Positions 1 through 14,100 of a stretch of DNA of 64,000 nucleotides are shown piece by piece (the first letter of the stretch is position 1; each line of letters begins with the position of its first letter). The translations under genes were made by a program, and so were the position numbers. The notes under the pieces are model-generated. The model saw only the letters and a program-made list of their open reading frames with translations. It was not told where the DNA came from and ran no database searches. The stretch spans positions 1,550,159 to 1,614,158 of the forward strand of contig JAYKAV010003266.1 of assembly GCA_035582835.1 (NCBI GenBank), written 5' to 3'. This DNA is from Phoebastria nigripes. Lineage: Eukaryota; Chordata; Aves; Procellariiformes; Diomedeidae.

Positions 1-149
1 GAATAATTTGTGTTCCAGACCTGTTGAAGGTAATATGGGGCTGCTCTGTGCTTATCTCATCTTATGCTGGCATTCAGACACACCCTGCTCTCTGCTGCAG
101 GGATACGTCCCTACCTGTAGTGAATGTGCAGAAGAAAAAGCTTATTTCC

Positions 150-167
150 TTTTTTTTTTTTTTTTTT
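150..167. repeat. Poly-T tract
   Basis: 18 consecutive T bases, followed by a C-rich pyrimidine stretch. Confidence 0.9.
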
Positions 168-1601
168 CCCCTCCTCCATCTCCCTTCTCTGTATCTTCTT
201 TTGCCACACGACTGCAAATTGACACATATGCTGGGAGACATCACGTCATTCCCTCGCAGACAAGTTGCAGAGGCAACAGGACCCCGGCGATGCGTGCGGG
301 GTGTGGAGATAAGCTGGTGCAGTGTGGGTTTTGCAGACTGTCATCCTGGCAGATTTTAGATGAAGTTTCGCTGAGGGGAGATGATGTGAGAACAGATGGG
401 GTGAGGAAAACAGGCACCCACGTGCTTGCCTTTAAGCAAGAGAAATGAACTTCATTTCCTTAACCCCCTTACCTAGGATGTTTGTCCAGCTTGTGTCTTC
501 TCCCCCATCTCTGCTGTCGCCTCTGAATTTGGGGGTCACTGGTAAAACCAAGCTGAGGGTCAGAGCCCTCTATTTGTGTTTTGAGCATAACCTCAGAGCT
601 CACTTCCCAGCGTCGCTTCTGACTGGCCAAGCGAGGATATGACATTAGATGTTATGGCTAAGAGGTATATCTGTGTTTCAAAACTGAAGCATAGTCCAGT
701 TCAGCAAATACCAATTGCTCACTGAGAAGTTTAACCANGCCGACATAACCATGGGTAACTTCTACCATGTTTTCCCATGGAAAATGTATAGAGTACTTCA
801 CAGGCAAGATGAGCCCAGCTCTGTGAGCCTGGCGTAGCGATGTCCTACAGCTAGTGTTAAGAGGGAATGAAAATGGGTTGGAATAGAGAATTGCATAACT
901 TGGCTTTATCAGGTGCCTTTGTTCCTAAAGTAATTTATTCTTGCTGCCCACCCTATTTCTTAATAACCCTCAGTCTCTCTGTATACATATAAGTTCCCAC
1001 TGCCTTCCAGATTGTCCCCAGGTAAACTTGGAAGAGTAATTGCTGTCCCTATACAATATTAATTGTGCAAGACCACGCAAGGCTCTCGTATGGGAGGCTG
1101 CGTGCCAGGAGCCTGACTGACATAGTGCCTCTCACTGACACGGGGCTGGGTTAAATGCAGGACCACCAAGGTCTCTGCAGCTATGAAAGGTCTTCATTTC
1201 ATGACTGGGGAGAAGCAGCTTCTCATGTTTGCTGATTAATAACTTCAGTTTATTTTGGGTCGTGCACCTATGCCAGGAGGTTTTATTTCAAGAGCTCTCT
1301 ACTCACATTAAAATGGCAGCTAGAGCTACTTAAAATACTTTGGTCTGAGTCCATCAGCTTAAAATTGTTTGCGGTTTTCTGCCCCTGTGTGAGCAGGGAA
1401 GCATGGGAGGCCGAACAGCAACCGGTTCACAAGGGCAGAGCAGGAGGAGAGCAGCAAAAACCTGCAGCAGAGCTGCGGAGAGAGCACGGGCGAGGGCTGG
1501 GACTGCACCCGCGTCCCTGCACGCACCGTGCAGAAGCGTCCCAGGTGCATGATGTAATATGCGGGCATTTTTACAATACCTGGTGGTTCTTCTCATGGAT
1601 T

Positions 1602-1614
1602 CCCCCCCCCCCCC
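1602..1614. repeat. Poly-C tract
   Basis: 13 consecutive C bases. Prone to length error in sequencing. Confidence 0.9.
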
Positions 1615-4600
1615 ATTTATTTCTAAAACATGAATCTGTTTATTCTCAGCACGCTAGCTTTTCCTCTAAAACGACTGCCTTCTGAATTACCTTTCAAAAG
1701 GCCGGAAGGAATTTCCTTTAGTCTCTGAACCTCCATAACCTCTATTTTGGGTGCCTCTTAAGAGTAGCTTGGAGGCACAGAGGGGTGGTTAGTGGTTTCC
1801 GTGCAGACCTACAACTTCTTTGCCTTCCTATAGGCCTTTTCAGCCCCACATCCCATACCTACTCAAACACGTACCGATTCTCTTTTGCTGCAGTAGCACA
1901 GGGGCTGGGGCTTTTGGTGCCTGGCAGGGAGGGGACCTGGGGCTGGGGCTGTCCCAGGGGTCGGTGACACAGCCTAGACCGTGACCTCTTCATTTCCAAT
2001 TGTCACGTACTCCCGCAGCCCTGGTCTATTCCTGGCAAGCCCAGCTCTGAGGCACCTACCGAGTCTGTTGCTATGCTGGTAAAAAAAGAAGAGGAGAGCT
2101 GGGGAAAGGGTGCGCTTGGCGAATCTCCCCTCAGCCTGGCACTGGACTGTCATTTTTGGTAATTCCCTCTGTCCCGAGGAACTTTGAGACACATAGTCGC
2201 AGTCAGTAATAGCAAATCCTCCTGTTGTGCAATAGAGGGGTTTCACAATTTGGTCCAAGGATGTAAAATGAATTTTGCTTCCAGTGTTAATTTTGGGCTT
2301 AATTAAAAAGCTGGGGGGGGAGGAGAGAACAAATAGGCAAAGATTTTTGCACCGAGCACAGCCCCCGGGCTCATGGGGAGGGCCTGTCTCACACAGACCG
2401 TTTAAGCTTCATTTTTACTTAGCGCCGCATTTTAAGTGTGGTTGCAGCTTCGTTGCCAACGTTGCCTTGTAGCTACTAGAAGGCGCTTGTGTCTCTGGCT
2501 GTGTGAATGGTCTAATAAGTATGCGTGAATCACTCCTAATGAGCACTTTAGCCGAGATTAACCTTTCCCCTTGCAGAAAGCCTTCCTTCTCCCTTTGCTA
2601 ATCACAGTCAGAACTGTTGTGAAGTTTAATCATTATTGGGAATTGTTCACTGGATTACTTCTGTGGATAATTCCTGTAGCTTCCTGACAGTTTGCTGCTA
2701 GTAGTCATTATCTGAAATGAGTTCTTCTGCCTGGACCTGATTATATGATTTCTGATTCTTACTGGCAGAGCCAGGAGGAGTTGGTAGAGCCAGGGAAATT
2801 GCATGATTATATATTTTGAATTCTCTGTTTGCTTACTCTGCAATATTGTTATAAATATTGTAGTTAGCAAACTCCTGTTCTGGGATATTTATAGACAGAG
2901 AACACAAAGACTGTGGAAAATATTATGGAAACAGATCAGTTTGAAGTGAGGATCTCTCCTCAATATCCGCCCAACTGCTGAAAGGTTCCCAGGTCTGGGG
3001 GCAGAGCAGAGTCAGGTCTGGGCTTTGTTAGGAACTAAACCAACCCACGATCTGTGCTCACATCTGTCTTCTGCTGCCCGGCCACCTCGCCGTGTGCCGT
3101 CTGCTCCCCGGGTGTCAGCACGGCCGGGCGGCTTTGCAGCTGGTGTGGTACCAGGTAGTGCTTTCTGTTCAAAGCCAGCCTATGCCTTGTGTGGTGTTGT
3201 GTGAGAGCAAGTAAAAAGGTAACTCTGGACAGTTTTCCATGAATTTTTCTTTAAAATAATAATAATAAAAAAGGTAGTTCTTATGAAGCTGAGTCCTTTT
3301 TTGTAGAAATAAGAGTCTTGGCTGACTTAGGTGAGCCTGTTTCAGGAGTAAGGAAACATGGGTAAACTGTGAATTAATCTTTTAAAGGGGAAACCAGAAA
3401 TCTTGGTGCCACCGTGCCCCACCAGCCACCACCTCTTGCTGCCTTTCCGAGGCACAGGTCTCTCCCGACCTCAGCTCACGTGTAGGGTAGTGTTTAGGTT
3501 GGAATCGGCTCGTTTGTTTAAATATCAGATGGGGAGATTTTAGCACAGAGGTGGATATGTCACTTGTTACCCGATTTCTCTGCTCTGTCACGGAAAGCTG
3601 ATCTCATCACTGGGGTCCCAAACATGCCCATGCCTCTGCTGTCACCTTATGCCACCCCAGGGACTGCCAGCCCTCACAGCGGGGTATCTCATTGCCTTCC
3701 CAGTGTCAGCTGTTAGACCTTGTGCCAGACATGCTCCCCTCCTCTCCCCCAAACCCGCCTTCCTCCCAGGACGACCTTTCTGAGCCGCAAAGGCCAGTGC
3801 CTGCCATCACTGGCAAACACTGTTCTTAATCTTCCCCAACTTCTTGGGCTTTGGGATGTGTCCGTGTGAAGCGTGTGTCCTACTGCTCTGTTTGGGAGGC
3901 TGCTTTGCTGCTTTAGCCACTGACAACTTCAATTTCTAGTTGAAATGTTTCACATCGCACCTGCTTTTAGGACAGCGTTATTGGCAGCCCCTTGTGTTTG
4001 CTCTGCTCTGAGTGTGGCCGGTACCAAGCACTTTCGACGGGGCCTCCCCGTGTGCCCGCTGCTGCGGGCTCTGTCATCACCTGCTATTTTAACATCCCTC
4101 GGGGACCTGCCCTTCCCCACCTTGGCCTCACCTGGGTGTCTCCCCCCATTTTGCGGTGGCCCTCGCCCAGCCTGCTTGCCCACCCCGTGCCCGCCTCTCC
4201 TCTTGGCCCGTGTCCGGACCTTCCCTGCTCCCNGTCTCTTGCTCAATCTCCTTCCTGCCACTTGCTACACATTTTTGAGCCTACTCATGTGCCACACGCA
4301 CCCGGTGGCCCCGTGTTAGTGGCTGCACGGAGCGTTGCTTGGTTAGTCAAAATTTGGGTATTTGTTTGCTCCTCGGGGACCCTGTTTTCTCTTGTTCCCG
4401 CGTTCCCCGTGCTACATCTCTGTTTGCTCCTTGAATTACTTGCTCAAGTGAAGGGCTGAACTCTGAGCTGCTCGACTTCCCACCCGCTGACTTCTCACCC
4501 CCTGAGCTGTTTGCTCCCACTCTGCTCCCAGGGGAGAGCCCCGGGGGGCCGAGCATCGCCCGGGGCTTTTGGATGCGAGAGAAAGGCCTTTCTGTTCACC

Positions 4601-5001
4601 CAAACAAACAGCCCCTCAGCTGTGTGGAAAAGGGAAACTGGTCCTGAAAAGCTGCAAAGAGCTTTCTATCAAGTGTTGTCATTGTGGAAAACGGGGGTTT
4701 GCTTAAAAAAAGGCATTTTTGATGGTTTGCCAAAAATGTGTTTCAGTCAAAAGTGTTTTGGTTTTAGTTTTTAGTCCATAAAACCATGAGTTGTGTTTTT
4801 TAATGGGGTGTGAAGGGGACTACTTGAGTTAGTCTTGTTGATCGTGGTTCTTCAGCTCTCTAATAAACCAGCTTTACTGATGCCATTTGTTCCTCAGTGA
4901 GCCCACGCTGCACTTGGGCCCCTCGCCTCCGGGGTCTGTAGCGGGGTCTTTCCCTCCGGCAGAGCTGGGATGGTCATTTCCACCCGCCCTTTCTCTTCCA
5001 G

Positions 5002-5116
5002 TGGAGCATGAGATGCTGCAGGTGTGACTCGCGGCTGCCGCACACCTACAACGGCCACCGCGTGGAGAACGTCCTGTCCTCCGCTGGGCACCCGCGCTGG
5101 TGGCAGTCCCAGAACG
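5002..5116 (+). CDS. LAMB3: LAMB3 coding exon (LN domain), first one found
   Basis: Opens [11 protein letters not shown] and ends RWWQSQN, a classic laminin LN-domain stretch with its CC-C cysteine cluster. The acceptor follows a pyrimidine tract (ttctcttccag) and the donor is GTGAGT. It enters in phase 0 and leaves in phase 1. It should correspond to human exon 4, counting a non-coding exon 1, so two coding exons are expected upstream. Confidence 0.95.
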
Positions 5117-8100
5117 GTGAGTAACGGCTGGGCGTGTTGGGGTTCCCCCAGGACACCGCAGCTCTGGGCCCCTGGCAATAAATAGCATGAGGGGGAAGAG
5201 GAGGTGTTGAATTCAATAGATTGGAAGGAAAGAAGGCAATAAATGACTTGACTCAGGCAGCTAAGCGGTTTATTTTCCTGAAGTCCTCGGTCTGCACCTC
5301 TGAAGCTGTCTCTCTGTGCCCACAGGCATCGAGCGCGTCTCTTTGCAGCTGGACCTGGACCAGACGTTCCAGCTCGGCAGCATCCTGCTTCACTTCAGGG
5401 TTCGTGTGCAGCATCTCTGCTTGCGAGAAGGTCACAGATGACGGTGGATGGGCCCCGCTGGCTCTCCGCGAGATGTGGGGATCTCGGTGCACAGCTCCCT
5501 TCGGGCTCCTGATAGGAAGCGCTCCAGGGTTCCCATCCCTCCTTTTTCCCTGTTTTTCATGGACATTCCCCCGGGCATTTGGGAAGAGCAGAGCAGGGTG
5601 GTGGGTTTCTGTCCCACGAATGTCTGCCAAAAAATCTTCTTGGTGCAGATGTGTACTTTGTGGCTGCAGCAGGGCTGGCCGAGGGGAGGGGGGGTCACAG
5701 AAGTTGTTGGTAACCTGCAGCGGAGGGGATTGCTCCAGCAGCCTGCAGAGACCTGAGCCTGGAGGGAAGAGGAAAGAGGAGGAGGACGGACAGACATCCC
5801 CAGGGCGGAGCTGCTGGGGTGTGCCGTGTTACAGATGTGCCTCTCTCCCCGCTCTGCAGTCGTCGCTGCCTGCTGCAATGCTGATTGAGCGCTCCACCGA
5901 CTTCGGCAAGACCTGGGAGGTGTACCAGTACCTGGCCTCCGACTGCGCTGCTGCCTTCCCCCACGTCCCCCGGGGCTCCCCCGAGAGCTGGCAGGACGCT
6001 CGGTGCCAGGCGCTGCAGGGGTACCCTTTGCACGGGGGCAAGGTAGGATTTGTGGGGTTTTGTGGCAGGGACGCCCACACGTGCCCGTTCCCCCTGCTGT
6101 GACCCCAGGTTCAGGGCGGGTGGCCTGCGCAANGCTGCAGAAACACATGGTGGCCTGGAAGTCTCACGCGTATTACGCCTGGGGAGGGATGGAGCCTGTG
6201 GACATCCAGCACTGCTGAGGGGAGTCCTCAGGAGGATTCCTGCTTCTTTGGGAGGAAAGCCCTCGCTGCTTTGTGACAATTGAGGTGTTACGTTGGTCTT
6301 CCTGCAAAATCCTCTGCAACTCTGAAGTCTTTTCCCTGCGTTTAGTGATGTTCTGCAGAGGCAGGTCCAGAGCACACACTGCCCAGAGCATGACAAGAAA
6401 GCGCCGTGTGTTTCCTGCTTTTTAACTTCCTTTTTTTCCTTCTAAGGTGAAATTCAGTGTCCAAGACCTGGCATCTACCATCACTACCTCTTACAGCCAG
6501 ACCGTTGATAGTAAGTGACTGGCCTCTTTCGTATCTGAGAAAGGGAGAGGGGGATGATGCACCTCATGGGTCTTCCTACATGTGGTGGAGAGTGCTGAGC
6601 TGGGGTAACCCCACAGGGGACCAGGTCCTTTGCAAACAAGGCCTTGAGCTGCATGTTAAACTGCTGCCCAGTGCCTCCGAGGTGTCAAGGAGCAGTGTTT
6701 GGTCTTTGCTGATGACTCAGCTGCTGCTCTTCGTGCCGATGCCTCTGCCTCTTGCTCCAAGACCTCCACGCGAATCGCAGCGCACGTCTGCAGCCAGAGC
6801 CTGGGTGCCTGCTGCCCCCTCACACCTCTCCTCGGTCCCCAACAGAGCTGGGACAGTTCACCAACCTGCGGATCAACTTCACCGAGCTCCCCCACATTGC
6901 ACGCCAGGGCTATCGCTCGCCCAGCACCTTCTACGCCGTGACGGAGATGCGGGTGCTGGGGAGCTGCTTCTGCCATGGACACGCCGACCACTGCGCTGCT
7001 TCGGGAGACCTGCACGCTGCGGTGAGCGTCGGGGTGAAGCGAAAAGCCTAAAGACGAGCTCTGTGGTATCAGGCTCCACCGCATGCCCAGGAGTGCTCCT
7101 TGGGAGACCTTGGCCGGGATGACCAGCGGTGGGGTGTGGGAGTCTTTCCCCTGGCCAGAGGCTGCTTGTAATCGGGGAAAATGATGCCCCGTTTTGCCTG
7201 CAGCAATGGGGTGGTGGCTGCAAGACAGCAGCCTGTGCTACCCCCACGTACACCTCCTTTTTGTGTCGGAAAGAAGGTGGAGGGGCTTTATAAGGAGTTA
7301 TGAAGCTCAGTGGCTGCGGGAGGCTGTGCTCTGGGGGGAACTGCTCCTGCCAGCACTGGGTCTCTCGGCTGGGTGGGGGACATGCAGAAGGTTTCAGCAG
7401 GCTCCTTCGTGCCCAGGAGGATTTGCCAGTGCAGGTTATTAGCTGTTGTGGGATTTTCTTGTCCCCAGCTTATGCTTGTCTGCTTTGCCTTGAGTGTGGT
7501 TGTCCTCAGGTAGGTGGTAGAGGTGGTGGGAATCGCCCTGTCGCTACGGGCGAGGAGCAGCCTGTCCCTGGTGCTGCAGCAGCCCTGTCTGGGTGCTGGA
7601 GCTTCATCTCTGCCTTGGGACGGGGGCTGCACAGGGGCAGGAGCAGGCCAGGCATGTGCCAGAAAGGCATCAGGAGGATGAAGCTCTGAACTGAGCAGCT
7701 ACGATACAGGAGGGGTAAAGCGTTGTCTCTGCAGCAGGTCCATGGGCACTGCACGTGTCAGCACAACACCGCCGGTCCCAACTGCGATCACTGTGCTGCC
7801 CTTTACAACGACCGGCCGTGGGCACCCGCGGAGGACGACGATCCCCACGAGTGCCAGAGTACGGCGAGTGCCTTTCCCCTCTCCTCTTCCTGAGGCCTTT
7901 CCTAAATCCTCCCCAGCCATGAGCGACAGGAGCGGGAGCGAGCTCTGAGACCTTTTACTGGGACGCTTTTGTGGGGCTGGATGTTAACACAGGTGTCTCT
8001 GCAAAAGGCACCCCCGACACGTTTGCACGCTGGGCTTTGCTCCGCAGGGCTGCGGCCGGGTGATGCCAGCTCACGGGCTGCACCAGCGCTCGGCCACGCT

Positions 8101-11100
8101 GTCTGACTGGTGCCAGTTTCATCCTGGGGTGGTCAGCGGGTGTCCCTGTGTCACGCAGGGGACTCGGGCACCCTCTAGTGCCGGAGCTGCCGCTGCCGGA
8201 GGGGTTTGCACGGTTGCCGCACTAGCTGGGCTGTTTTGTTGGGTTGTTTTTTAGGGTGCAACTGCAACGGTCACTCGGCCTCATGTCACTTCGACCCGGA
8301 GCTGTACCGTGCCAGTGGAGGGGTGAGCGGGGGTGTCTGTGACAACTGCCAGCACAACACCGAAGGCAACAACTGTGAGCGCTGCAAAACTAACTATTTT
8401 CGCAACCAGCGGCAGGATCTCGCCCATCCTGAAGCCTGTCTGCGTGAGTGCCCAGTTACCCCCCCCCCGTAGCATCTTCCCCAGACACCCCGGCCACCCC
8501 TTGTGCCCCTCAGCAGTGCTGTTTCTTGCATGTTTCCAGCCTGCGAGTGCGACCCGGACGGCACCGTGCCGGGCTCCATCTGTGACCCGCTGACAGGGCG
8601 CTGCGTCTGCAAGGAGAACGTGCAGGGGGACCGCTGCCACCTCTGCAAGCCGGGGTTTGCCCAGCTGGCCAANGCCAACCCCATGGGGTGCCACAGTGAG
8701 TATACCCTGAGACATGCCCTGTTTCCAGGGGTGCTCCCACCCCACCTCTGTGCTCAGCATCCTCAGTGGCTCTGAAAGGGACCTGGTTCCCAGCCACCTT
8801 TGATTTGGGGTTTCCAAGCCAAAGGCCCGTTACAGAGTCTTATAAAACCTCCTTGCTCAGGCTGTGGCCTGTCTCAGGTATAAGTTTGGCAAAAAGCACA
8901 GGGAAAGCAGAGTTTGGGGTGCGCGTAGGGCTGTATCCCCTTCCCGAGTGCCTCCCCGGCTGCGCAGGGCTGGGGAGGCTGCAGGGGATGCCGGAGGCGA
9001 TGCTGTGAGGGCGAGTGGGGCTGTGCGCAGCAGAGGGCAGCCGAGGCTCGGGTCAGCATCGTGTGTGCGGCTGGGCTGGTGGGATGCCGAGGCCTCTTGG
9101 GCTGCTGAGTCCTGCTGCAGCGCTTGAGGGGACAGTGCGGTGTTAGAGCAGGGCTGCGGGTCCCTTGTGCCGAGCTCNGATACGAAAGGAGAGACAGGAG
9201 AGCTCGTCTTTGGGTGGCTGCAAGTTCATTCTGTGGACCTGGCTTTGTGGGAAGCTGGGCTGGTGCTCTGCACCCATTTTTAATACGACAAAACCCTCCC
9301 CATTTCAGGATGCACCTGCAACGCGCTGGGAACACAGCAGGACATGCCCTGCGATGACGAGACGGGGAGGTGCTTCTGCTTGCCCAACGTGGTGGGGAAT
9401 GACTGCGACCAGTGTGCAGCCGAGCACTGGGAGATGGGGAGCGGCCGGGGCTGCCGGCCCTGCGGCTGCCACCCGCATGGCTCCCGCAGCCCCCACTGCA
9501 ACCAGGTACCGCCCAGCCCACCCTGAGCATCCTCAGGGCAGATTCAGCATATTTCAGCAATATTTCTTTTTCATTTCCCTGCCTTCTTTCATGCATGCAC
9601 CTGCAAGCTTGCTCTGGTTTTTTTTCCTTTCCCAACTCTGCAAACGCTGCTGTGAGGGGCTGCCTGGGGGCAGCGGGGGGGCCGAGCTGCACAGCCGAGA
9701 GTGCCACTGCCAGCGGAGCCGTGTCCCTGCTGGGCAGCGCTGCGTGGGGGATAGCTCAGAGCATCAAAACCACCTGTTGAGTGGCTCCGTTGTCCTGTCC
9801 CATCCGTGGGAGCCTCCACAAAAGGGCCATGCATTCCCTAGCGCATCCTGTTCTTATTTTCCTTTTCCTATTTCCTAGAAAACACTATGACAGGCTATTT
9901 GGGAAAATGAAAGAAGGTGGTAATTATCGAGGCAAGATTAAGCCATTTTAAAAGGCCTGATATTTAGTGAGAAAGCCCTAATGAGAGATCTTCATGCAGA
10001 TGAGGCAAGTTAATTATCCTCATTTGTCAAGGAAAACATGTGTGTCACTTCAGGTTTAAGAGACAATTGGGAAAATTAAAGTTAAATGTAAGAAAACCCC
10101 ATGACAAATTCTAAGAGCCAAAGGTAGGTCCCAAACGAGCTCAGTGCAGGGAGGAGACCTGAGATGGAAAACCGGCTGCTTGTGGGCGACTCCTTGGTCT
10201 TTGAAACAAAGCTTAAAACTCTGCTTTGCAATGGTTGGGCTGTTTGGAGACTGTTTGCATCGCCATGGCCGAGCCTGCAGCCTGGCAGGAGCAGCATGGG
10301 CACGTCCTGGGCCACAGGCTGAGTGGAGAAGATTGTCCGTGTGCTGGCTTTAGTGCTCAGAAGCAGTCGAGGGAGGGCTTTCCCAGGAAAGCGTCCAGAG
10401 CTGAGTCTCCCTGATGTACTTCTCTTTCCTCAGTTCACAGGACAGTGTCCGTGCAGAGAAGGCTTCACGGGACAGACATGCTCTGCCACACAGGAGCAGG
10501 TTTGCCCAGACAGGCACTACGGAGATGTCCGGGTAGGGTGCACAGGTAGGGAGCATCCATTTCGTTTTGGCTTGGTGTTGCTTAGCACTGTGAAATCACG
10601 GGTTATCTGGGAAAGAGCACCTGGCCTGTGTCCTGACATCAGCGTTTCCCACGTTACTTTGCAAGAGAAATTTGCTCTCTGGAACAGCTTCCTAGTTAAT
10701 CCCTGTTGCTTTCCCCCATCTCCAGGTATCCACCAGTCCCATCCCAGCAGCCTTGGGTGAGACCCTTGGCCGTGCTGGTCTGGCCCTGCAGGGACAGGGG
10801 CTGGGTGAGCGACTGGGCGTGGGGGGTCTTCCCGTTCCTCTGCCCGTGCCACCTCCTTCCCAGATGCTGCAGGGGCTGATGGGTGGGGTTGGACTTCAGA
10901 TTGTGTTGGCACCCCATTAACAGGGTCTGATTATACATATATATATATATAAAAAAAAAAAAATAATTAAAAAAAAAAAATTTATTTCCCCCCGCCGTTT
11001 CGGTGGGCTTCACCTCTATATCTTTCTACCTTTCCATCCCCCAGAGTGTGACTGTGACTTCCAGGGCACGGAGGACGTGGGGTGCGACAAGACCACGGGC

Positions 11101-14100
11101 CAATGCCTCTGCCGCCCGGGTGTCACGGGCCCCCACTGCGACCAGTGCCAGCGGGGCCACTGCAGTACCTACCCCGGCTGCGAGCTGTGCCACCCCTGCT
11201 TCCGCGCCTACGACGGGGACATCCAGCGCCTGCGCCTGCGCCAGGCTGGCCTCAGCAACTCCACCTCCCGGCTGCCCCTCGGGAGCGGGGGCTCCCGCTT
11301 CAGCCCCCGCCTCTCGCAGGCGGAGGGCAACGTGCAGCAGGCGCAGGGCATCCTCGGCCGCTCTTCCACGACAGAGCAGAGCCTGGCCCAGGTGGGCAGC
11401 GCGCTCGCTGCGATCAGGTGAGGGACGGATGCTGCTAACGGGGTGCAACCCTTAGCTGGGAGGGTGTGCTGGTTTTTTTCTGTGTGCTCACTCCGCTTGT
11501 CACACCGAGCTGCTTGCACGTATTCTGTGTTNTTTCTGTAACTGAAAATCTTGCTCCGTTCACGTGGTGACCAGGGATGCAAGAGAACAGCGCTTCCACG
11601 TATGCCCATCCTGTGCAAAATGTTGCGAAGGCAGGAGGCCGGTGGACAGGCTCCAGGCAGTCGGCATCTTGCCCGGTCCCTATGTGGGCATGGCCCTGCG
11701 AGCTGTAGCCCAGCCCCGCTCCCTGCTGCCTCTGCAAACCTGCGAGGCCATGGCATGTCCTTGGCCATCAGCTCTCTGGGCTCAGAAGTGCCTCTTCACC
11801 AGGTGTTGGCAGCCTCCCACCATGGGAGCACCCTGCTTTCTGTCTACAGGTGCTTTGCTCTCTACTTGAATTCATATTTTCTGCTTTTTCTCTTCCAGAG
11901 AGCAGGTCCAAGGTATAAATCCTGACCTTCGTTTTCTGGATGACACTGCCTCTCTGTCGAGGGAGCTCGAAGCCCTCAACAGCAGCTTGTTTATCACTAA
12001 CACACAGTATCAGAGCAAGAAGACCCAGTTTGAAACCAGCCGCAGCGCAGATCTGTCAGGTACAGTGCTGCAGCTGTAATATCTCTTAATTTGCAGCCGT
12101 TAATTTACCTCAATGTGACTGTGCCTGGTGGTTTCCCACTGGCTGGGAGGATGAGATGGAGTTTTTAACCTGCTGTCAGCTTAGGAACAGCAAATACATC
12201 TTCCCTCCCCAACGGGAGGGATGCTTTCTACCCAGCCTCTGGTCCNTGACCCAGGATTTCACACTATCGGGTTATTTGCTCCAACGTTTTGGGGCTGAGC
12301 GGCTTGTTCCACGGGTGCCACCATGTTCCCGTCCCCCGTCCAGCACGAACTCCACTGCTGGGGTGCAGCGGGAGCGGTGGGAAGGGGGAGCCCCACAGGG
12401 AGCGTGTCACCAAACACGGGAGGAAGCTAAGATAATGAAGGTTGTGCACAGATGGAAGGGATGGAGGGGTGGGGAAGAGAGCCAGGTGGCTGTCAGACGC
12501 TTAGGAGAAGAGCTAATTAAGCCCTGTGATGATGCTGGTGGTAGGCTGCCATTATATCTCTGCTACAGCTAATTCTCTCCAAGTGTCTCATTGCTGCCTC
12601 CCCCTCCCCGCTGCAGCGCACGGCTCAGCCGGCCGGGGACGTGCGAGCTGTGGCGAGCGGCCGCTGCCTGGGCAGGCTCGCTCTGCACCTCGCCATCCGA
12701 GCAGGGCTGAGAGGTCCATGTCCTGACAGCTCTCCTTCCAGGCTGCGCTGGGGGGGAACGGAGGGGCCTGCTCGGGAGCCAGGGAGAGGGCTCTGAAAGA
12801 GCCCTGTCCTGCCCCGCCAAAGCCCTTCTGGGCTGCACGGAGCAAAGCCCAGGATCAGCATGTGCACGTTGTCTTCTTTAGTTTTGTTTCAATCTTTTAG
12901 CCCCAACCCAGAGTTCAGTCCTTCAGGAAAGCTCTGTAGCTCACTGAAGGAATGGCTGAAAGGCATCTGGAAATAAAAGGAGCTTTTTCATTGTGCCATA
13001 GTGACTAATCACTCTGGCTGTGTGTCCCTCCTCTCTGTGTGCATAGCCACTNGCAGGGTATAGTCAATGCCTTCGTTTAGGTAGCTATGCTGCATTTATG
13101 AGTCATGGAGGCATTTGTGTCATGTATCGGTTTTATTCCTGCAGGAGCCTTCAAGACAATCAGATCTGCTTACCAGACGTCCACCAATGCCAGCAGCCTC
13201 ATCGCCGGCGCCTCCGGGCTGCTGGCTGAGTCCCGGGAGAGCCGCAGGAGCGCTGCGGGGCTGGAGGGGGGGCTTGCGGAGTCCACCTCCAAGCTGCTGA
13301 CCCTGAAGGGCGAGATAGCCTCATCTCCCAACCTGACCCCTGTCATAAATAAGGTGAAGATACAAGGTGGTTTTATGACTTCCCCGCTGCACACATCTAG
13401 TTTTCAGGAGGGCCCTGTAGTGCTCAGGAGGCAGAAGTCTCATCCTGCAGTCATGCATCTTTCCTCAAACAGTCTAGCACGGCACAAAACAGTGTCTCTG
13501 TCCAGAGGGATTCATAAATGGCATCCAAGCAACCTGCTGCTTTGGGCCGTCAGTGGAGAGTTGTCTGAGCATCCCTTGCCTGGGGATCACAGATACCGAA
13601 GCATTGCCCACCGCCCCCTCTCAAGCANGCGCTTTTTCCTCCAAGGACTCTCTCGTGTCAGTTCTTGTATCTTAAAGACCCACTTTATCTCTAGATGAGG
13701 TTTCTTTTATTTCTCCTTCGCTGCTTTGTTATTGCCATGGAGATCCATTTCGGTGCCTCCTAATGCACGGTTGCTGTGGAGACCACCAACCTCCCCTCTT
13801 TGCTTTTCAGGGCGCCAGCACATTTCCAAGCGACCAGCCCGTGCTGGTGCTTGCACTGGCTCTGGGTTTGCATGTGCCCCTGCTGCAGTGTGCTCTTTGG
13901 TGGGTGGTAACTCTAGAAGATGCCATGCAATTAAAACCACTGATGTCCAGGCAAGAGGGCAGGGTCTTCTCATCCCATTCTCTCTCCCAAAGCAAATTGC
14001 ACAGGTTGGACAGGGTTCCCCTGCCACAAGGGGAAGAGTTGCTGTCCTGAGAGTAAATGAGATGTTTGCTCTATGCAGACATGCTCTGTTACTCTTTGTG

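Larger units (their letters stand above)
1..5001. other. LAMB3 5' intron or upstream DNA, no exon recognised
   Basis: The two missing LAMB3 coding exons (signal peptide and the CxxxxCY..GDLLVGR region, recalled from the family) were looked for by motif and not found. Open frames here (for example 1354-1596 reverse, 3945-4459 forward) show no family similarity. It carries a T run (150-167), a C run (1602-1614) and an ATA-repeat patch near 3256-3271. Confidence 0.5.

Noticed and set aside
1354..1596. Reverse-strand frame with a leucine-rich signal-like segment
   Set aside because: The hydrophobic stretch is short, the rest has no family similarity and no splice context; the strand is also opposite to LAMB3.
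5221..6102. 293-codon + strand open frame
   Set aside because: It starts in a LAMB3 intron, runs out of frame through one real exon and then covers the exon at 5860 in frame only by reading through the intron. Splicing with family alignment explains the region better.
8874..9707. 277-codon reverse-strand open frame
   Set aside because: It is antisense to a GC-rich LAMB3 exon and its flanking introns, has low-complexity Pro/Ser/Arg composition, and resembles no family.
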